Source: Xylona heveae TC161 (taxonomy: Eukaryota; Ascomycota; Xylonomycetes; Xylonales; Xylonaceae). Taken from it: a stretch of 64,000 nucleotides of DNA. Position 1 is the stretch's first letter. Each line of letters begins with the position of its first letter. The DNA lies in the NCBI RefSeq assembly GCF_001619985.1, contig NW_017264196.1, forward strand, positions 186,001 to 250,000, read 5' to 3'. Below are positions 1 to 11,245 of this stretch, one piece after another. The notes beneath the pieces were generated by a model. It had not been told where the DNA came from and did no database searches. It worked only from the letters and a program-made list of their open reading frames with translations. The position numbers were made by a program, and so were the translations under genes.

Positions 1-867
1 AACCTTGTGTCATGTGTCATGCAAGCAAGGCGGTGTGTAACCCGGATTCGCTTGAACTTGGATCCAAGGTATTGACACACCATTATTGGTCGACAGTCAT
101 GGTATCCAAGCCTTATTGCAGTCTTCAGCTTGCTTTATGCTTTTGCATCCCGCCATATACAGATAGGCCCCAGACAAGCCCGAAAGCACCCTGCGCCGGT
201 TAAGACCACGGTAATCCACGTTGGGCGAAGGGCATTCATTAAAATGTCACTCCAGGAAAATCAGCCACTGCGTGGTCATACAGCGCCCATTGCCCCTTGC
301 TCTGTGCTAACATCGTGGAATACTCCGGTATTCCTTCAATTAAAAGAGCCTAACAGGAGGAGTGTGGCGAACAAAGGATGTTTTCTGATGATTTGTTAAA
401 TCACGCGCAGACTTGGTTCGATTGGTAACTTGCAGAAACTAAAGATCAAAAATGTGACCATCTTAAGCCTGACATTCTTAAACCGCATAATCTGGCACTG
501 ACCGACTTCAATGACAGCGTGTTGATAATGGCGATAGGTGGGGGAAGTTGGGTTTGGTATGCCAAACAAAGCAAGTCGTGTCTAGCGAAAATCATTGAAA
601 GGGTTGAACTCACTCTAATTTCTGGAACACAGGAAAATTCGATCATTCTTCATTTTCTGCTTCATAATTTCTCGGGAGAGAATATTTGACCAGGGCTACA
701 ACCACTATAATATATACCACACGCACCTTGCTTCTATACCATAAGGATATGACCCTCTATCGCTTTCAAAGGACCACGCTGTTATTACCTGAACAATGAA
801 ACTAAGATCAGACTATGCCAGAAATGCTGTCCAAATATCAATGATAGGAAAAGGAAGAATGGTTCGA
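1..867. other. Left-edge spacer, no gene recognised
   Basis: This lies downstream of the hexokinase-like gene. Its open frames are short (under 95 codons) and none resembles a known family or joins to another by a good splice pair. An AT-rich stretch near 700-725 could belong to the 3' end signals of the neighbouring gene. Nothing else is supported. Confidence 0.5.
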
Positions 868-2753
868 TTAGATCTCGCAACTCGGCTGGTGATCTATATT
901 TCTGATGTATGCAGTCCCAGCCAAAACTCCCGCACCAATAATCCCGCCGTCTCTTGCTTCGCAGAGGACAATTCTCTTGTATTCGACGCCAGGACGTTGA
1001 CAAGATATATCTAGGAGCTCATCCAGGCATTGCTGACAGTCTTCCAAAAACCGTGGGTAGTGAGAAATGGTACCTCCTGTATATGCAACGATAAGTTCAC
1101 CGGAACTTGGAGATTCGAGAGCTCTAGGGGGCCCCGTCTGCTTTGTGGCATTAAGCTCACACCGTTTGTCCGCTAAAGCCCCAGCCAATTCTTCCAGTTG
1201 AATATCGCCTGCAAAAGCTAATAAACCGACAATAGCTGCAGCTATCAAACGTGCAGAACGAGCTTGAACGAATAGTGCAATCTGCCGGATAACAGATACC
1301 GCCTTTTCCGACCAAATCCATTTGCTCTGCTTTGGCGGAGGGAAGGAATCCTCGAAACATAAGACAAGAGACCTGTCAGGTATTGATTTAGCCACAGTGG
1401 TGGCAAGGAAGGCCGTGCTGAGAGTATTGCGGCGTCGGATTATTTCAGGCAAATCGTTCTGGTTCCATCCAAGTAGCTTAACAAAGACATCGAGCATGAC
1501 GAGACGAACGATTTCCCCCATATAGCGACCTGCAGTCATGTACTCAAAGGGCTGAAATCCTGGAGCTTCACTTGCCTCGTCCAGGAGAGCATCCCACTTG
1601 GTAATAAAATCCAGCCGCCGCAGAGGCGGCGCCGTTCCTTTGATCGTCCATTCGGTGTTGATCACCACATCTATATTTTGCTCATCCTCCTCCTGCAGCA
1701 CTTCAATGGATGCACGCTTGGAGGGGCTTAGATGCCTGATATTTAGAGGTATCGTAGCATTTGTTCCAGTGCCAACTATGAGACCCATTGCTACTCTTCT
1801 ATTGGGCAAGGACGATGCTCTGTATGCCAAGGATGCTAATGTAGCGACAGTATCGTTTGTTATTGCCGCAATATGCAACCGAGGCAAAGCTGTCAATTCA
1901 CTTCTGATCGTATCAAGCTGTGACATGGATTCGCCATTTCTAGAAACCTGCCGCGTGTGTCGCTCATAACCAGCCAGCAAAAGCTTTCCCAGGTTCAGAT
2001 TGGAAGTGATAGCAAAGCCCTTGCCCATAGGCATAAGGGTTGCTTCAGCAAGGGAAGTTTGTCTGGATGAAGATTTCGTTAGCATCATACTGGCGTATTT
2101 TCGAATACAACGAGTAGTGGTTGACGCTGTAAAGTCATTCCTTGAAGTATCCGCTTTCGGTGGACGTATAGTACGCAGCTTCAAAACGAGCTGCGGCACG
2201 AGGTTACCTACATCATGGGAAAGCTAAAGGTTATCCCCATTGCCAATCTTCTTTCTTCTGCAAAGTTGCCGGAAGACTCTACATCAGACTCACTATCTAC
2301 GCACTCCCGGACGACCTCCGCAATGCAGTCTCCAATCCAGGTGAATAAGTCCTCTGCCTTGTCCATCTTCAGATGCTCACCGATAGGCCATGATTTTTCA
2401 TATTTCCTCGATATCGACGAGGCTGAAGGACTATGGCAACCATTTCTGCTCTCCTCAGACCCATTGCAAACATTGACGTCGCGTACTGAAGTCGACGAAG
2501 ATTTGTCACCATGAAGCTCGATAAAGCCGACCCGGAGGTTCGTCCCACCAACATCAATGGCTAGAAAGCGCCCAGTTTCGGTGCCAGATGGAAGAGTAGT
2601 TATGGGCGTAGGCAAAAACTGATCGGACGAGTCCCAGGCTAATTGGCGATATGTTATTGAAAATTGAAGTGCAAGGCGATAGAGGCGGCTAGTGTCCGCG
2701 ATCAAGGGACTCAGGAAACCGTCCAGACTGTCATCAATATTATCGCCTGCCAT
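868..2753 (-). CDS. Atypical hexokinase, XprF/HxkD-like
   Basis: Two exons, 2753-2212 and 2062-868, joined over a 149 nt GTAGGT..CAG intron; 578 aa. Seen: a phosphate-binding loop FLAIDVGGTNLRVG near residue 65; after splicing SFPMIQTSLAEATLMPMGKG, where typical hexokinases have SFPVxQ..GTLIRWTKG; NDTVATL with the catalytic-type Asp; INTEWTIKG; and FEYMTAGRYMGEIVRL. The adenosine-site region reads LCEARDGGIIGAGVLAG. Family knowledge: Aspergillus has non-canonical hexokinases HxkC (mitochondrial) and HxkD/XprF (nuclear, affecting extracellular protease control). The MPMGKG signature makes me favour the XprF type over a metabolic glucokinase. Whether it phosphorylates glucose cannot be told. 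An upstream exon is possible, because the N-terminus before the loop is short. It diverges from the GILT-like gene across about 1.1 kb. Confidence 0.8.
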
Positions 2754-3838
2754 CGGGAAAATTCCAACGATCCCAGAGGACGGGAATGGGCTAAAGCAAT
2801 ACAGGTCCTCTCCCGTCGTGATTCACTTCCCGGCTCAGAGAAAGCATACGCACATTCAAATTGCGTCTTACGCTGATAACTTCATATAAATTAATTTGCG
2901 GCGCCAGACAAGAGGCACTGTGATTCCTCAAGCCGATCTAATACCTTGGACTCAACTAACGAACCCCTCAATGCTACCTTGAAGATGTGCCGATGTCACC
3001 CTATACGCGCACCGATCGGTGCAGCGAATAGCGGCTTGGAGCAGCAAGGAATCAAGACAGGTGTAACTTTTGTACTACAACGTAGACCTGACAGTTGGAT
3101 GTCACTTCTGAACAGAACCTCGTCCGAGGTATTCGGAGACAAGGAACTCTCCAAAAGAGGGCGTGTCTGAGGCGGAGTTTGCTGTCAAGCTCCTGCATAC
3201 AGGGACCTGAGCGAGGGACAAAGTATCTGACCGATAACGTCCCCACCAGTTGAGTTACAGGTAACCGCGTGCGGAGAAGAGGGGGTTAATGAATTAGGTA
3301 CAAAGATGCCAACAAGCATATAAACTTGCATGACTGCTGGGACATTTGCTCATTACTTTCGTCCCCCACTTCAGTTAACTGCTTACTATCCTCCCCCCCC
3401 CAAGTTCCCGGGAAATGCCAAGCTCCGCCGGGTGATATACCATTGCCACATCTCTTCCTGGTTGCTTATCGCCATGAAGCCAGCCCAATCACCGTTAATC
3501 TCAGGTAGGTTTTGAACTCCGGTATAAGACTGATCATGCAGAGCTAGCAAGTGGTACATGTCCCTTTTTTATTCATAGATTGGATATTTTACTCTTCACC
3601 AAAAAAAAAAAAACTAAAAAACTTGAGAAGCATTGCAAAATCGTGTGTGGAGATTTCACAGGCTTTATCGGACCCTGACGCGGCAAAGCCGAGGCACCTT
3701 TGACAAGGGTAGCGGGTGTAGTTGCCTCGTCTCAGTTTAGCTCTACCATTGTGCGCGCCTCCGCAGTCGCATGACGTCTGTTGCGATCAACGAAACGCGC
3801 GCTCTCTCCTTTGCATCATTTCCATTTCAAAAGCCATC
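2754..3838. promoter_or_regulatory. Divergent intergenic region, hexokinase-like / GILT-like
   Basis: A 1.1 kb spacer between two divergent starts, so it should carry both promoters. A TATA-like ATATAAA lies at about 3318-3324, followed by a long pyrimidine-rich tract (about 3345-3415, ending in a C run). An A13-type tract lies at about 3600-3613. Pyrimidine tracts just upstream of start sites are common in filamentous fungi. No conserved open frame is seen. Confidence 0.4.
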
Positions 3839-4878
3839 ATGGAGGAAAAGCCCGGGTTTGATGGTCAATTCACACCGCCGCTTCCCGAGACAGAGGATTC
3901 AAGGCGCCATCCATCGCCACATTGGCTTCGTCAACGCCGACGCAAATCATTCGTTCTTGTCGCGCTCGTTGCGTTTCTTACCTTGAGTCTTGTGCGGATT
4001 GTATTTGTATCTCTTGATCTGGACCCACCTCTCTTACGGTTTTGGCAATGGAGTCACTGCTATAGGGGAGGGATCCGGCAGCCAGCCGGCGGGGCTGTGT
4101 TTCAAGGCTCTGAGGCGCTTGAGTCTCACAAGGTGGCGCTTGAGGCCCATATTATGGTAATTGATTTCATAACTCGGTTTGGAAGAAACAAGAATGATCA
4201 TGCAACTGAACTTTTGCCAATGTTAACAGAGTAAATGTCCGGATGCGAAGGTGTGCCTCCACGACTTGGTCGTGCCAGCAATGGAGCGCGTGTCCGAAAA
4301 AGTGAACTTTACCCTATCATACATAGGAACGTATGTATTTCTAGTTTGTCGGGATCCTCAATTTGCCTGGCATCTTCCTGGTTGATGGCACTATCTGGCC
4401 AGTAGTATCAAGAGACGGTAAATGCTGACGTGATCTACATTCTAGGCCAACATACCAAGACGGCGGTGTGGCATGTATGCATGGTCCATCAGAATGTCTA
4501 GGCAACATTATCGAGCTCTGCGCAGCAAACGAGTATCCTGATCCGAAGATTCACCTTGGATTCACCATGTGCTTGACGAACAACTACCAGGAAATACCAG
4601 AGCGGGAGCTGATAGAAGACTGCGCCCTTGAGCATGGAGTGGACGTCGAGCAGCTCGATGACTGCGTGGCCCGCGACGTAGGCGCCTACGGAGTAGGTTT
4701 GCTGCGTGACAGCGTGGAGCGGAGTGCCAACGCCAGTGTCACCACGAGCTGTACTGTTCGGCTCAATGAAAAAGTCCGATGTGTCCGCGATGGTGGCGAA
4801 TGGAAGAACTGTGAGGGCGGGTTTGAAGTGGACGATCTTGTCCGCGATATTGAGCAGCTTTATACCTTTTATGATTAA
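3839..4878 (+). CDS. GILT-family thiol reductase-like membrane protein
   Basis: Three exons, 3839-4156, 4230-4330 and 4446-4878; introns of 73 and 115 nt; 283 aa. The N-terminus is polar and charged, then one hydrophobic segment (about residues 35-56) acts as signal anchor, so the rest should be lumenal. The lumenal part shows SKCPDAKVC at the thioredoxin-like active-site position (about residue 107). It also has the GILT signature in the form CMHGPSECLGN, with a further Cys five residues on. GILT enzymes reduce protein disulfides in acidic compartments. The active site here reads C-P-D-A, not CxxC, so redox activity is uncertain. The start is the ATG at 3839, which precedes the anchor; upstream in-frame codons lack a better start. 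All three exons are needed to restore the family order. Confidence 0.82.
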
Positions 4879-5712
4879 CAAGTCGGAAACGATTCCTATA
4901 CTGTACCACTAGTTTATTCATGAGGAGTACTTTTGTGCTATCAAATCATGCACTAAATGACCCAGATCCGGCTTTCAAAATTGCACTATATTTCCTGGTA
5001 TATCGAGTTGAGGTGCGTAGTGTCATGGAGATGCCCAGCAACGTTAGAACATTTGTGTTTAAATCTTTGAACAAGTGCGCGCCGGAAGCTCTTTGTTGTT
5101 GAGTAGCATTCTTCTTTGAGCGTCTATACAATAGACCCCACATCAATTTGATCCTCTTTGCTACATTTTAACTCGTTCCCATATCAACACCTGGAACAGA
5201 TCTCTTCAGTTTTCGGTAAAGACTGTCTTATTCGCTACTTAGTTGTTGAGAGTTTATTATCCATGGCTCTGAACAAAAGACTGGACAAACGTCATTAAAA
5301 CCTTCCAAATGAATGGCGATTTCAGAAGAAAGAGCTAAAAGAGAGATATAAGAACCAAATTACCAAAATTGAAACACATAAGGTGCACCACGCACAAGAA
5401 AATCCTTTTCAATGTTTTCCACTACCTTGGGCCCGATTGCCTATTTCCCGCCATATAATCTCCCAATTTCTTGTCTTTTCTCTTATTTATTTTTTTTCAC
5501 TTTCATTTTTTTTTAATCATTCCGCTCCCCTCTTTTTTTTTTTTTTTTTTTTTTTTCTTTCTCATATAATCTCCTTTTGAATGAATTCATGATTCATCAC
5601 CAACAAACGAAAAACTGACTCATCTCATTAAGCATCTTAAGTTGAAACTGAGTTCAAAGGACAGACCCGATTGCCAGACCGACAACCCCCCTCATTGCTG
5701 ATGGCGAATGGA
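4879..5712. other. Convergent spacer with poly-T tract
   Basis: This separates the convergent ends of the GILT-like gene and EGT1. It holds a strongly pyrimidine-rich block at about 5460-5580, including an uninterrupted run of 24 T at 5533-5556. No coding frame is credible. The tract may fall in the 3' region of either gene. Confidence 0.5.
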
Positions 5713-8700
5713 TTAGACATCTCTGACCAGCCGCGCACCGGCCCATACATAGGGATAGTTGCGTTGGTACCAATTGACACTATAGAGAAGGGAAGTCAGT
5801 GTGAGACCCTATCAGAAAAGAGCTCAAAGAAGCAGAAGTCGGGGAGGGTACTCACAAGGATTTTCTACCGGCAATGCGAGGATGTGTGGCCCAGGATCCT
5901 CCAAGTACAATATTATGTTTTGTGTCAAAGAAGTCGGCTACGGGGACCGAGTTAGTAACCAAGCAAAGTACATATACTCAGGAAATGCGCGTTGCTCCGG
6001 GGCACTTTGCTCGGACGAAATGTTCGAACACCAGTTTGGAAATGACATACCTGTATATCCAGGATACGAAGGCATGGCCTCGAATCCATCAAACTTCTCC
6101 AGCACAGAGCTCGTCCATTCCCACACGCCGCCGGCTGCGCCTTGACCACAGAGCTTGTTGCCTAGATGTGTTACAGCGGTCGGATGCCAGTTCCTGAATC
6201 CGACATTACAGCCTTCGAGATTGCGGAAATATTGTTGCGAGTTGGGACGAGGCTCGGTGCTGGAGAGTTCGTTACGAGAAGGAGATTGTGGTGGTGTCTC
6301 CTCCACACCGTCATTTGAGAGATGCCTTTTCAAGAAGAATACCTTCAGTTCTTGGAAGATGAAGAAATGAAACATGATAGTCTATGACTTACCCATTCAC
6401 TGCTGAAATCGTTTTGGAGAGAACCTTTTCAGCTTCAAGGCGCTCCACTTCCTCAGCATAGTTATAGATACTCCGCACTTCCTCCATGTTTGGGATTCTG
6501 CCGTTCATCCAAGCAGCGTATGACGCAACTTCATTGTACGACGCCATGACGGGCCAGCTAAGTGCAAGAGAAAGGGAAATCGATCCATATACAGTCCTGA
6601 CGCTTTTCCCATGCATGAAGGCAGCGCTCGGACGTGGCAGAATATCGGACTGTGGCCGAGAATCGTTTATAGTCTCCTTTAAGTTGCCATTAGCAGGGAT
6701 GTATTTGGATGTCTCTGACCACGAGACTGGTATATCAAAATTTTGAGTTTGCTCGAGAAAGGCTGCGTATTCGCCGTTTGTGATGGGCCTCGCCTGAGAG
6801 ACGAAAGCGGGCACGCGGACAAGCCTTGGAGGCTTTTCGTTGTCCCAGCCAAAGAAACGCTCAGGGCCAGAATCGCACTCCGGATCATGGATCCCAACCG
6901 TAAACTCTTGCTCTGGAATAGATACCCATTGATTAGGAACGGCGTTCTGCTCAGCAATGCGGGCCATAGCTTCGAAATCGGGCCTGACAGCTTCGGGAGG
7001 AGCGAGAGTTTTCTCGCTTTGCAAAAGCATATAGAGGAGAGTTTCAAGATGCATTGCCTCGTGCTCGAATCCAAGCCAAAGAGAACGGCCAAGATGACGG
7101 TTAGTCTGGGCAAGGTTGCGCTTGTAGTATCGATCTACTCGCTCGCGCACACGGTTCTGGTAGCCAATGATCTCCTTCGCGGCTGGCCATGTGTCTGGGA
7201 TTTCGCTGTGGGCATGGCATTGTTCTGGATTGTCTACATCTGGATCAATTCCTCTTTCGAAAATTTCTCGATAGTAACTTGGCTCAGTTGGCGCCTCGGC
7301 GGTTGCCCGGGTAAGGTGAATGTCAAGAAACGTGGGTATATGTCCAAGATAGAAGATGCAAGCATTGCGAAGCTTGATCGGTTTGGAATGCAATTCCTCC
7401 CCCGGGAGCATTCGCCTGACGACCGTATCCCAGGCAGCCCAAAGACCCTCCCAATCGGCGAGAGATGGCACAGGCGAAGCTGCATATTGTTCTGGGTTCA
7501 GATGGTAAGAGAAACGGGGAACACAGAGCATGTGTATGCCTGTCAAGAAATTGTCAGTCTTGCAACCAAAAAAAGGACCGACAAAAGTTTCTTCAATTGC
7601 GCAAGCATATAAAGAGCAACGTTTTGCCAGTCGCACGGGCGACACATGAAACTATATTGTTTGTATTGTTGTAAAGGGATCACAAACCATAGTCACCATC
7701 GTCATTGGTCCACGTTGCCCTCTCACAAAGACCTGCGTGATCGAATAATTTTTCCCTTATTTCTCGGGGATACTTGTAACTTTCTTCGATTCGAAGCCTT
7801 TCGCCCGCCTTTATTTGAATTTGTTCGATTGACACATCCTTGCGGGGCGAGACGAAGGCTTGGTGGCGTCGTGCTGCTTCATCAAACTCTCCGATTACCT
7901 GCCAATCCTCAACCCTGAATATTTCTTTACCTAGAACTTGATTGGCGTGGTTGAGGCCATTTAGGATGAACTGATGAGTGAGACCGTGGCGGTCATTATA
8001 TGCATGGTAGACTCGCGAGCTATTCACGCAAGCATCAAGTCCGAGGAGCATACAGTCTTTTTCACCCATGGTGAGGGCAAAGCGGCGCAAAAAGTCTCCT
8101 GCTTCTCCATGGGAAAAATTTCCCACACTTGAGCCCAAAGACAGAATTGCCTTTGGCTTGTTTGCATTCTCCTGTTTTTGTAGCCAGACAAGCCCATCGT
8201 CGTAAGTACCGAGCAATCCACAGCATTTTACATGACGGTACTTGTCTTCCGGAATAGCAGAAAGCGTGCGTTGAAGCTCTGGAAGAGAAAGGTCGAGCGC
8301 ATAGTATTGTACATGCTTCGCTTTGCGATCAATCGCGCTCAGAAGGATATTGACCTTGCGAAGATTTCTGGAAGCTGATTAGCTTTCGAGTCTATAGAAG
8401 CCACGGGTCCAAACCCCAGCCCCTCTGTAGCTGCGACGATGGCGCGAATGGAAGAAATGGCGGAGAACAGTCTAGGAACTTACCCACTTCCCAATTCGAC
8501 CATTACAGAGTCCGGAGCGATACGCTCAGCGATGCGGTCTGCATGTTTCTCCAAAGCTTCAATCTCCGCATTAGTGAGATAGTATTCCTCCAGATATGTG
8601 ATTTGTTCAAAAAGTTTCAAGCCTGCCTCATCATAGAGAAGCAGGGTTGGTAATTTCTTCTCTTGTCCACCCGAAGGTTGCAGTTGCTGTAGCATATCAT

Positions 8701-8890
8701 CCCGAATGGAGAATTTTATCTCGTTTTGGCGAATATCCAAGATTGTTGGAGTTGAACGAGTTTCGGCCAAGGGAGCTTTAGAATTAAGCCCATCACCAAA
8801 TCCATCTTGATATTTGTAACCGGCTGGGTTCAATCCTCTGGGAAGCACCGTGGGCGGAGCAGCACCCGGAGGGATAGCAGTAGCGGTCAT
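5713..8890 (-). CDS. EGT1: Ergothioneine biosynthesis protein Egt1
   Basis: Six exons: 8890-8484, 8367-7688, 7539-6393, 6325-6051, 5937-5856 and 5779-5713; all phases agree; 885 aa. The N-terminal third is an EgtD-like histidine methyltransferase with the SAM loop VELGSGNLRK (about residue 131; the intron splits it). Next comes a DinB-like segment with the iron-binding HX3HXE motif as HEAMHLE (about residue 521). The C-terminus is an FGE-sulfatase/EgtB-like domain containing NVGFRNWHPTAVTHLGN and FFDTKHNIVLGGSWATHP, ending in WAGARLVRDV. Family knowledge: fungal Egt1 makes hercynine from histidine with SAM, then couples it to cysteine as a sulfoxide; a separate lyase (Egt2) finishes ergothioneine, a cytosolic antioxidant. 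Length is normal for filamentous fungi. No Egt2 gene is nearby. Confidence 0.95.
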
Positions 8891-9646
8891 TGTGAAGATT
8901 TGGACAATCCAACGTCTACAGAAAGACCTGGTGCGGATCTACTCAAGCTTATGAATACACAATCGACTTGTTCCGCAGGGTAAAAAATATATATTTAATT
9001 TAGGGTCACTGGATCCGACACCAAGACGGTAAGTAGCTAGGCTAGAGCTAGAATCGTTTCCACTTGAATCTGACGTTGAGGCTGGGAATGCGGTGGGACG
9101 ATTGGGAGACACAGGACAAGAGCACCTGCATCAAGAACCCTGTCCCATGGGCGTAATGCTTCTTTGCCCAAATTCATCTTGGCTGAGTGAAATGAACCAA
9201 TCGGGTTGTCAGCTCCTGAGGACGCATGAAAAGAGCTTGCCAGGAACGATGTTTGCATCCAAACCGCTTGCGAAAGCCTCAGACGCTTGTAGGAGCTGTC
9301 GCGAGTTAAGGAGGGAGGGCCTCGTGGTCCACTTAGTGTTATAGTCCCTGAGCAAGTCGAGCTTAAACGCGCCCTTTGCCTGGTTAAGCACGACTAGAGA
9401 AAGTGAGATAGATCTGAATGGCGGATGGCTACTGGTGCCCTGATTTTTGAGTAGATTCGGGCGAAATCAGTAATCCGCATCAAGGGCACTTTACAAATCG
9501 GCTACGAAAGTATTCCACGGACAAGGGGTACCATAATGATACAGTCAGATGATGACATGTTGATGATGAGAAAATGCTGGATTGTCGCGGCAAAGGGTCT
9601 TCGCGTCTCGCTTCGTGCCGGTCTTATTGCTGGAAGCGGCCTGCCA

Positions 9647-9698
9647 GGGGAGGGGGCGAGGGGATAACAGGGGGCAAGAAGGGTGGAGGGGTGAGGGG
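9647..9698 (+). repeat. G-run cluster with G-quadruplex potential
   Basis: Seven runs of three to five G lie within 52 bases: 9647-9650, 9652-9656, 9660-9663, 9670-9674, 9681-9683, 9688-9691 and 9695-9698. The loops are 1-6 bases. This satisfies the common four-run quadruplex rule several times over. It sits about 0.75 kb upstream of the EGT1 start, on the EGT1 template strand. Folding and function are inferred. Confidence 0.6.
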
Positions 9699-10332
9699 TT
9701 CAATTATGAGCTGCATTGGTTTTCCGCTCTAGAACACAGTGGGGTGAACGTGTAGCAAACTAGAGAGCTTTAGCGGCCAGTTTCAATTTGGAATTCCTCT
9801 TGGGTTTGAAATGATCTTTCTAAATCTCAAACAGCTTTCAGTACCGCTTGAGATATTCGCTGGCAGCCTACTCCCTAGGGAGTTAATTCTATTCAATATG
9901 GATTTGAAATGTAATTTGAAATTTGCTGCTAAAGCTCTCCTCTATAGCTTCGAAAGGAAAGACCTCCGAAGTGAATGGGAGCAAATACCGGTTATGTTTT
10001 AGGTACCTTGGATGCATCAAGCCCGAAGTTTTCTTCCTAGAAAGCGTCGCACTGTTGCTTGCTGTAATGGTCAGGTAATACCCTCACATACATACATCTC
10101 TATATATAGATAATGTTGAAATATGAAGCAGCGAACCGTATTACCATGCAATCATTGCCCCGCTCAGTAGAGACCAGGACGGGGGTTCGTCCGAACACTG
10201 CTCGGCAGAACCAATGCAGGAAATGCGCTCCAACGGAACAATATCATGATGAAATAAACAAATCTCGAACGATCAATTCGACACGTTGCGCGGACGAAAC
10301 GTACCGTGTGGTGGGGCCGGCATCAGCGGTGC

Positions 10333-10375
10333 GGGGCATGACCGGGTCGTGGCCGACTCCTGCCAGACATGCCCC
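10333..10375. repeat. GC-rich inverted repeat
   Basis: GGGGCATG at 10333-10340 is matched by CATGCCCC at 10368-10375. The 27-base loop holds a shorter GTCG/CGAC pairing. It could form a hairpin or bind a dimeric regulator. It stands out from the otherwise AT-leaning spacer. Confidence 0.45.
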
Positions 10376-11245
10376 CCACCACCCCATTTTTGCAGACCCG
10401 ACTCTCTCTAGGGTTCGTGCTTGGCTTGCATTAAGGTACAAGTAACTAGAATTTGCCTAGTAACTCCCATATGCCCCTCGGACTTATTCAACAGGACCTT
10501 GCGCAAGAAACTTTAACGTCTTTGGAGGGGGAGTACGCAAAGGCAGCCACCACACAGTAGCCAAGGTTGAGTCTTTTCGAATTCTGGCTCAATCCCATCG
10601 CGCATTAAGGACGCCCGCGTTAGTAAATAATGACGAGCCAAAAGTTTGCTTCGGGTTCGAAGGGCCTCATTAAGAGACATAGTACATCCGCCATGAATTC
10701 AACAAACCACAAGACACCAGCGCCTCATATGTGTTATATTCTTTTCTTATCTGCATTATCTATGTTGACAATCCTTCATTTGCGGGTGCTTGTCTTTACG
10801 GCCGGTTTACCTGGTTTGTATCTCAAACAAAGACGTGCCAACGATGGAACTTCATTCTGGGTCTCATGATCCTTCGGTATATGCTAACAATGTTCGCGGA
10901 TGGATCTGGCATTGATATCGCAAAACGCAAGAGAGAATTCAACTCAATGTTTTCTCTATGTGAAGAACAAATTAAAAGATCGAAAAAGCCTTAGAGCAAA
11001 TAACCAGTCTCAACCAAGTACAGCATCTTATCTGAATGCGGCAAAGCGTATCATGCATGTAAAACAAAGGATCATGGTAAAGTAGTATGAGTACATCACC
11101 TCTTCGATATCCTGATAGAATCTGTTTTCTTGAGGCACCTTTGGTGGCAAAAAAAACAGAGTAGGTATATTTCGGTCCGCGAAAAAAGTTGCTCCTAGGT
11201 GCATCCCTTTCACTTAGATTTATTCTAGCCGCTCTAATATTGGTC

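Larger units (their letters stand above)
8891..11245. other. 2.3 kb spacer upstream of EGT1
   Basis: This contains the EGT1 promoter on its left and the 5' flank of the orphan helical gene on its right. Open frames at 9811-10002, 10113-10445 and 10630-10994 show no family features and no supporting splice sites. Notable content is a G-run cluster at 9647-9698, a GC-rich inverted repeat at 10333-10375, and AT-rich dinucleotide runs near 10100. Confidence 0.45.

Noticed and set aside
130-399. 89-codon frame at the left edge
   Set aside because: No homology by eye, no splice continuity and no neighbouring exon.
6743-7612. 289-codon plus-strand open frame
   Set aside because: It is the antisense shadow of EGT1 exons, whose protein is recognised with certainty.
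10113-10445. 110-codon plus-strand open frame
   Set aside because: Composition is random-looking, it spans the GC-rich inverted repeat, and no splice partners or motifs support it.
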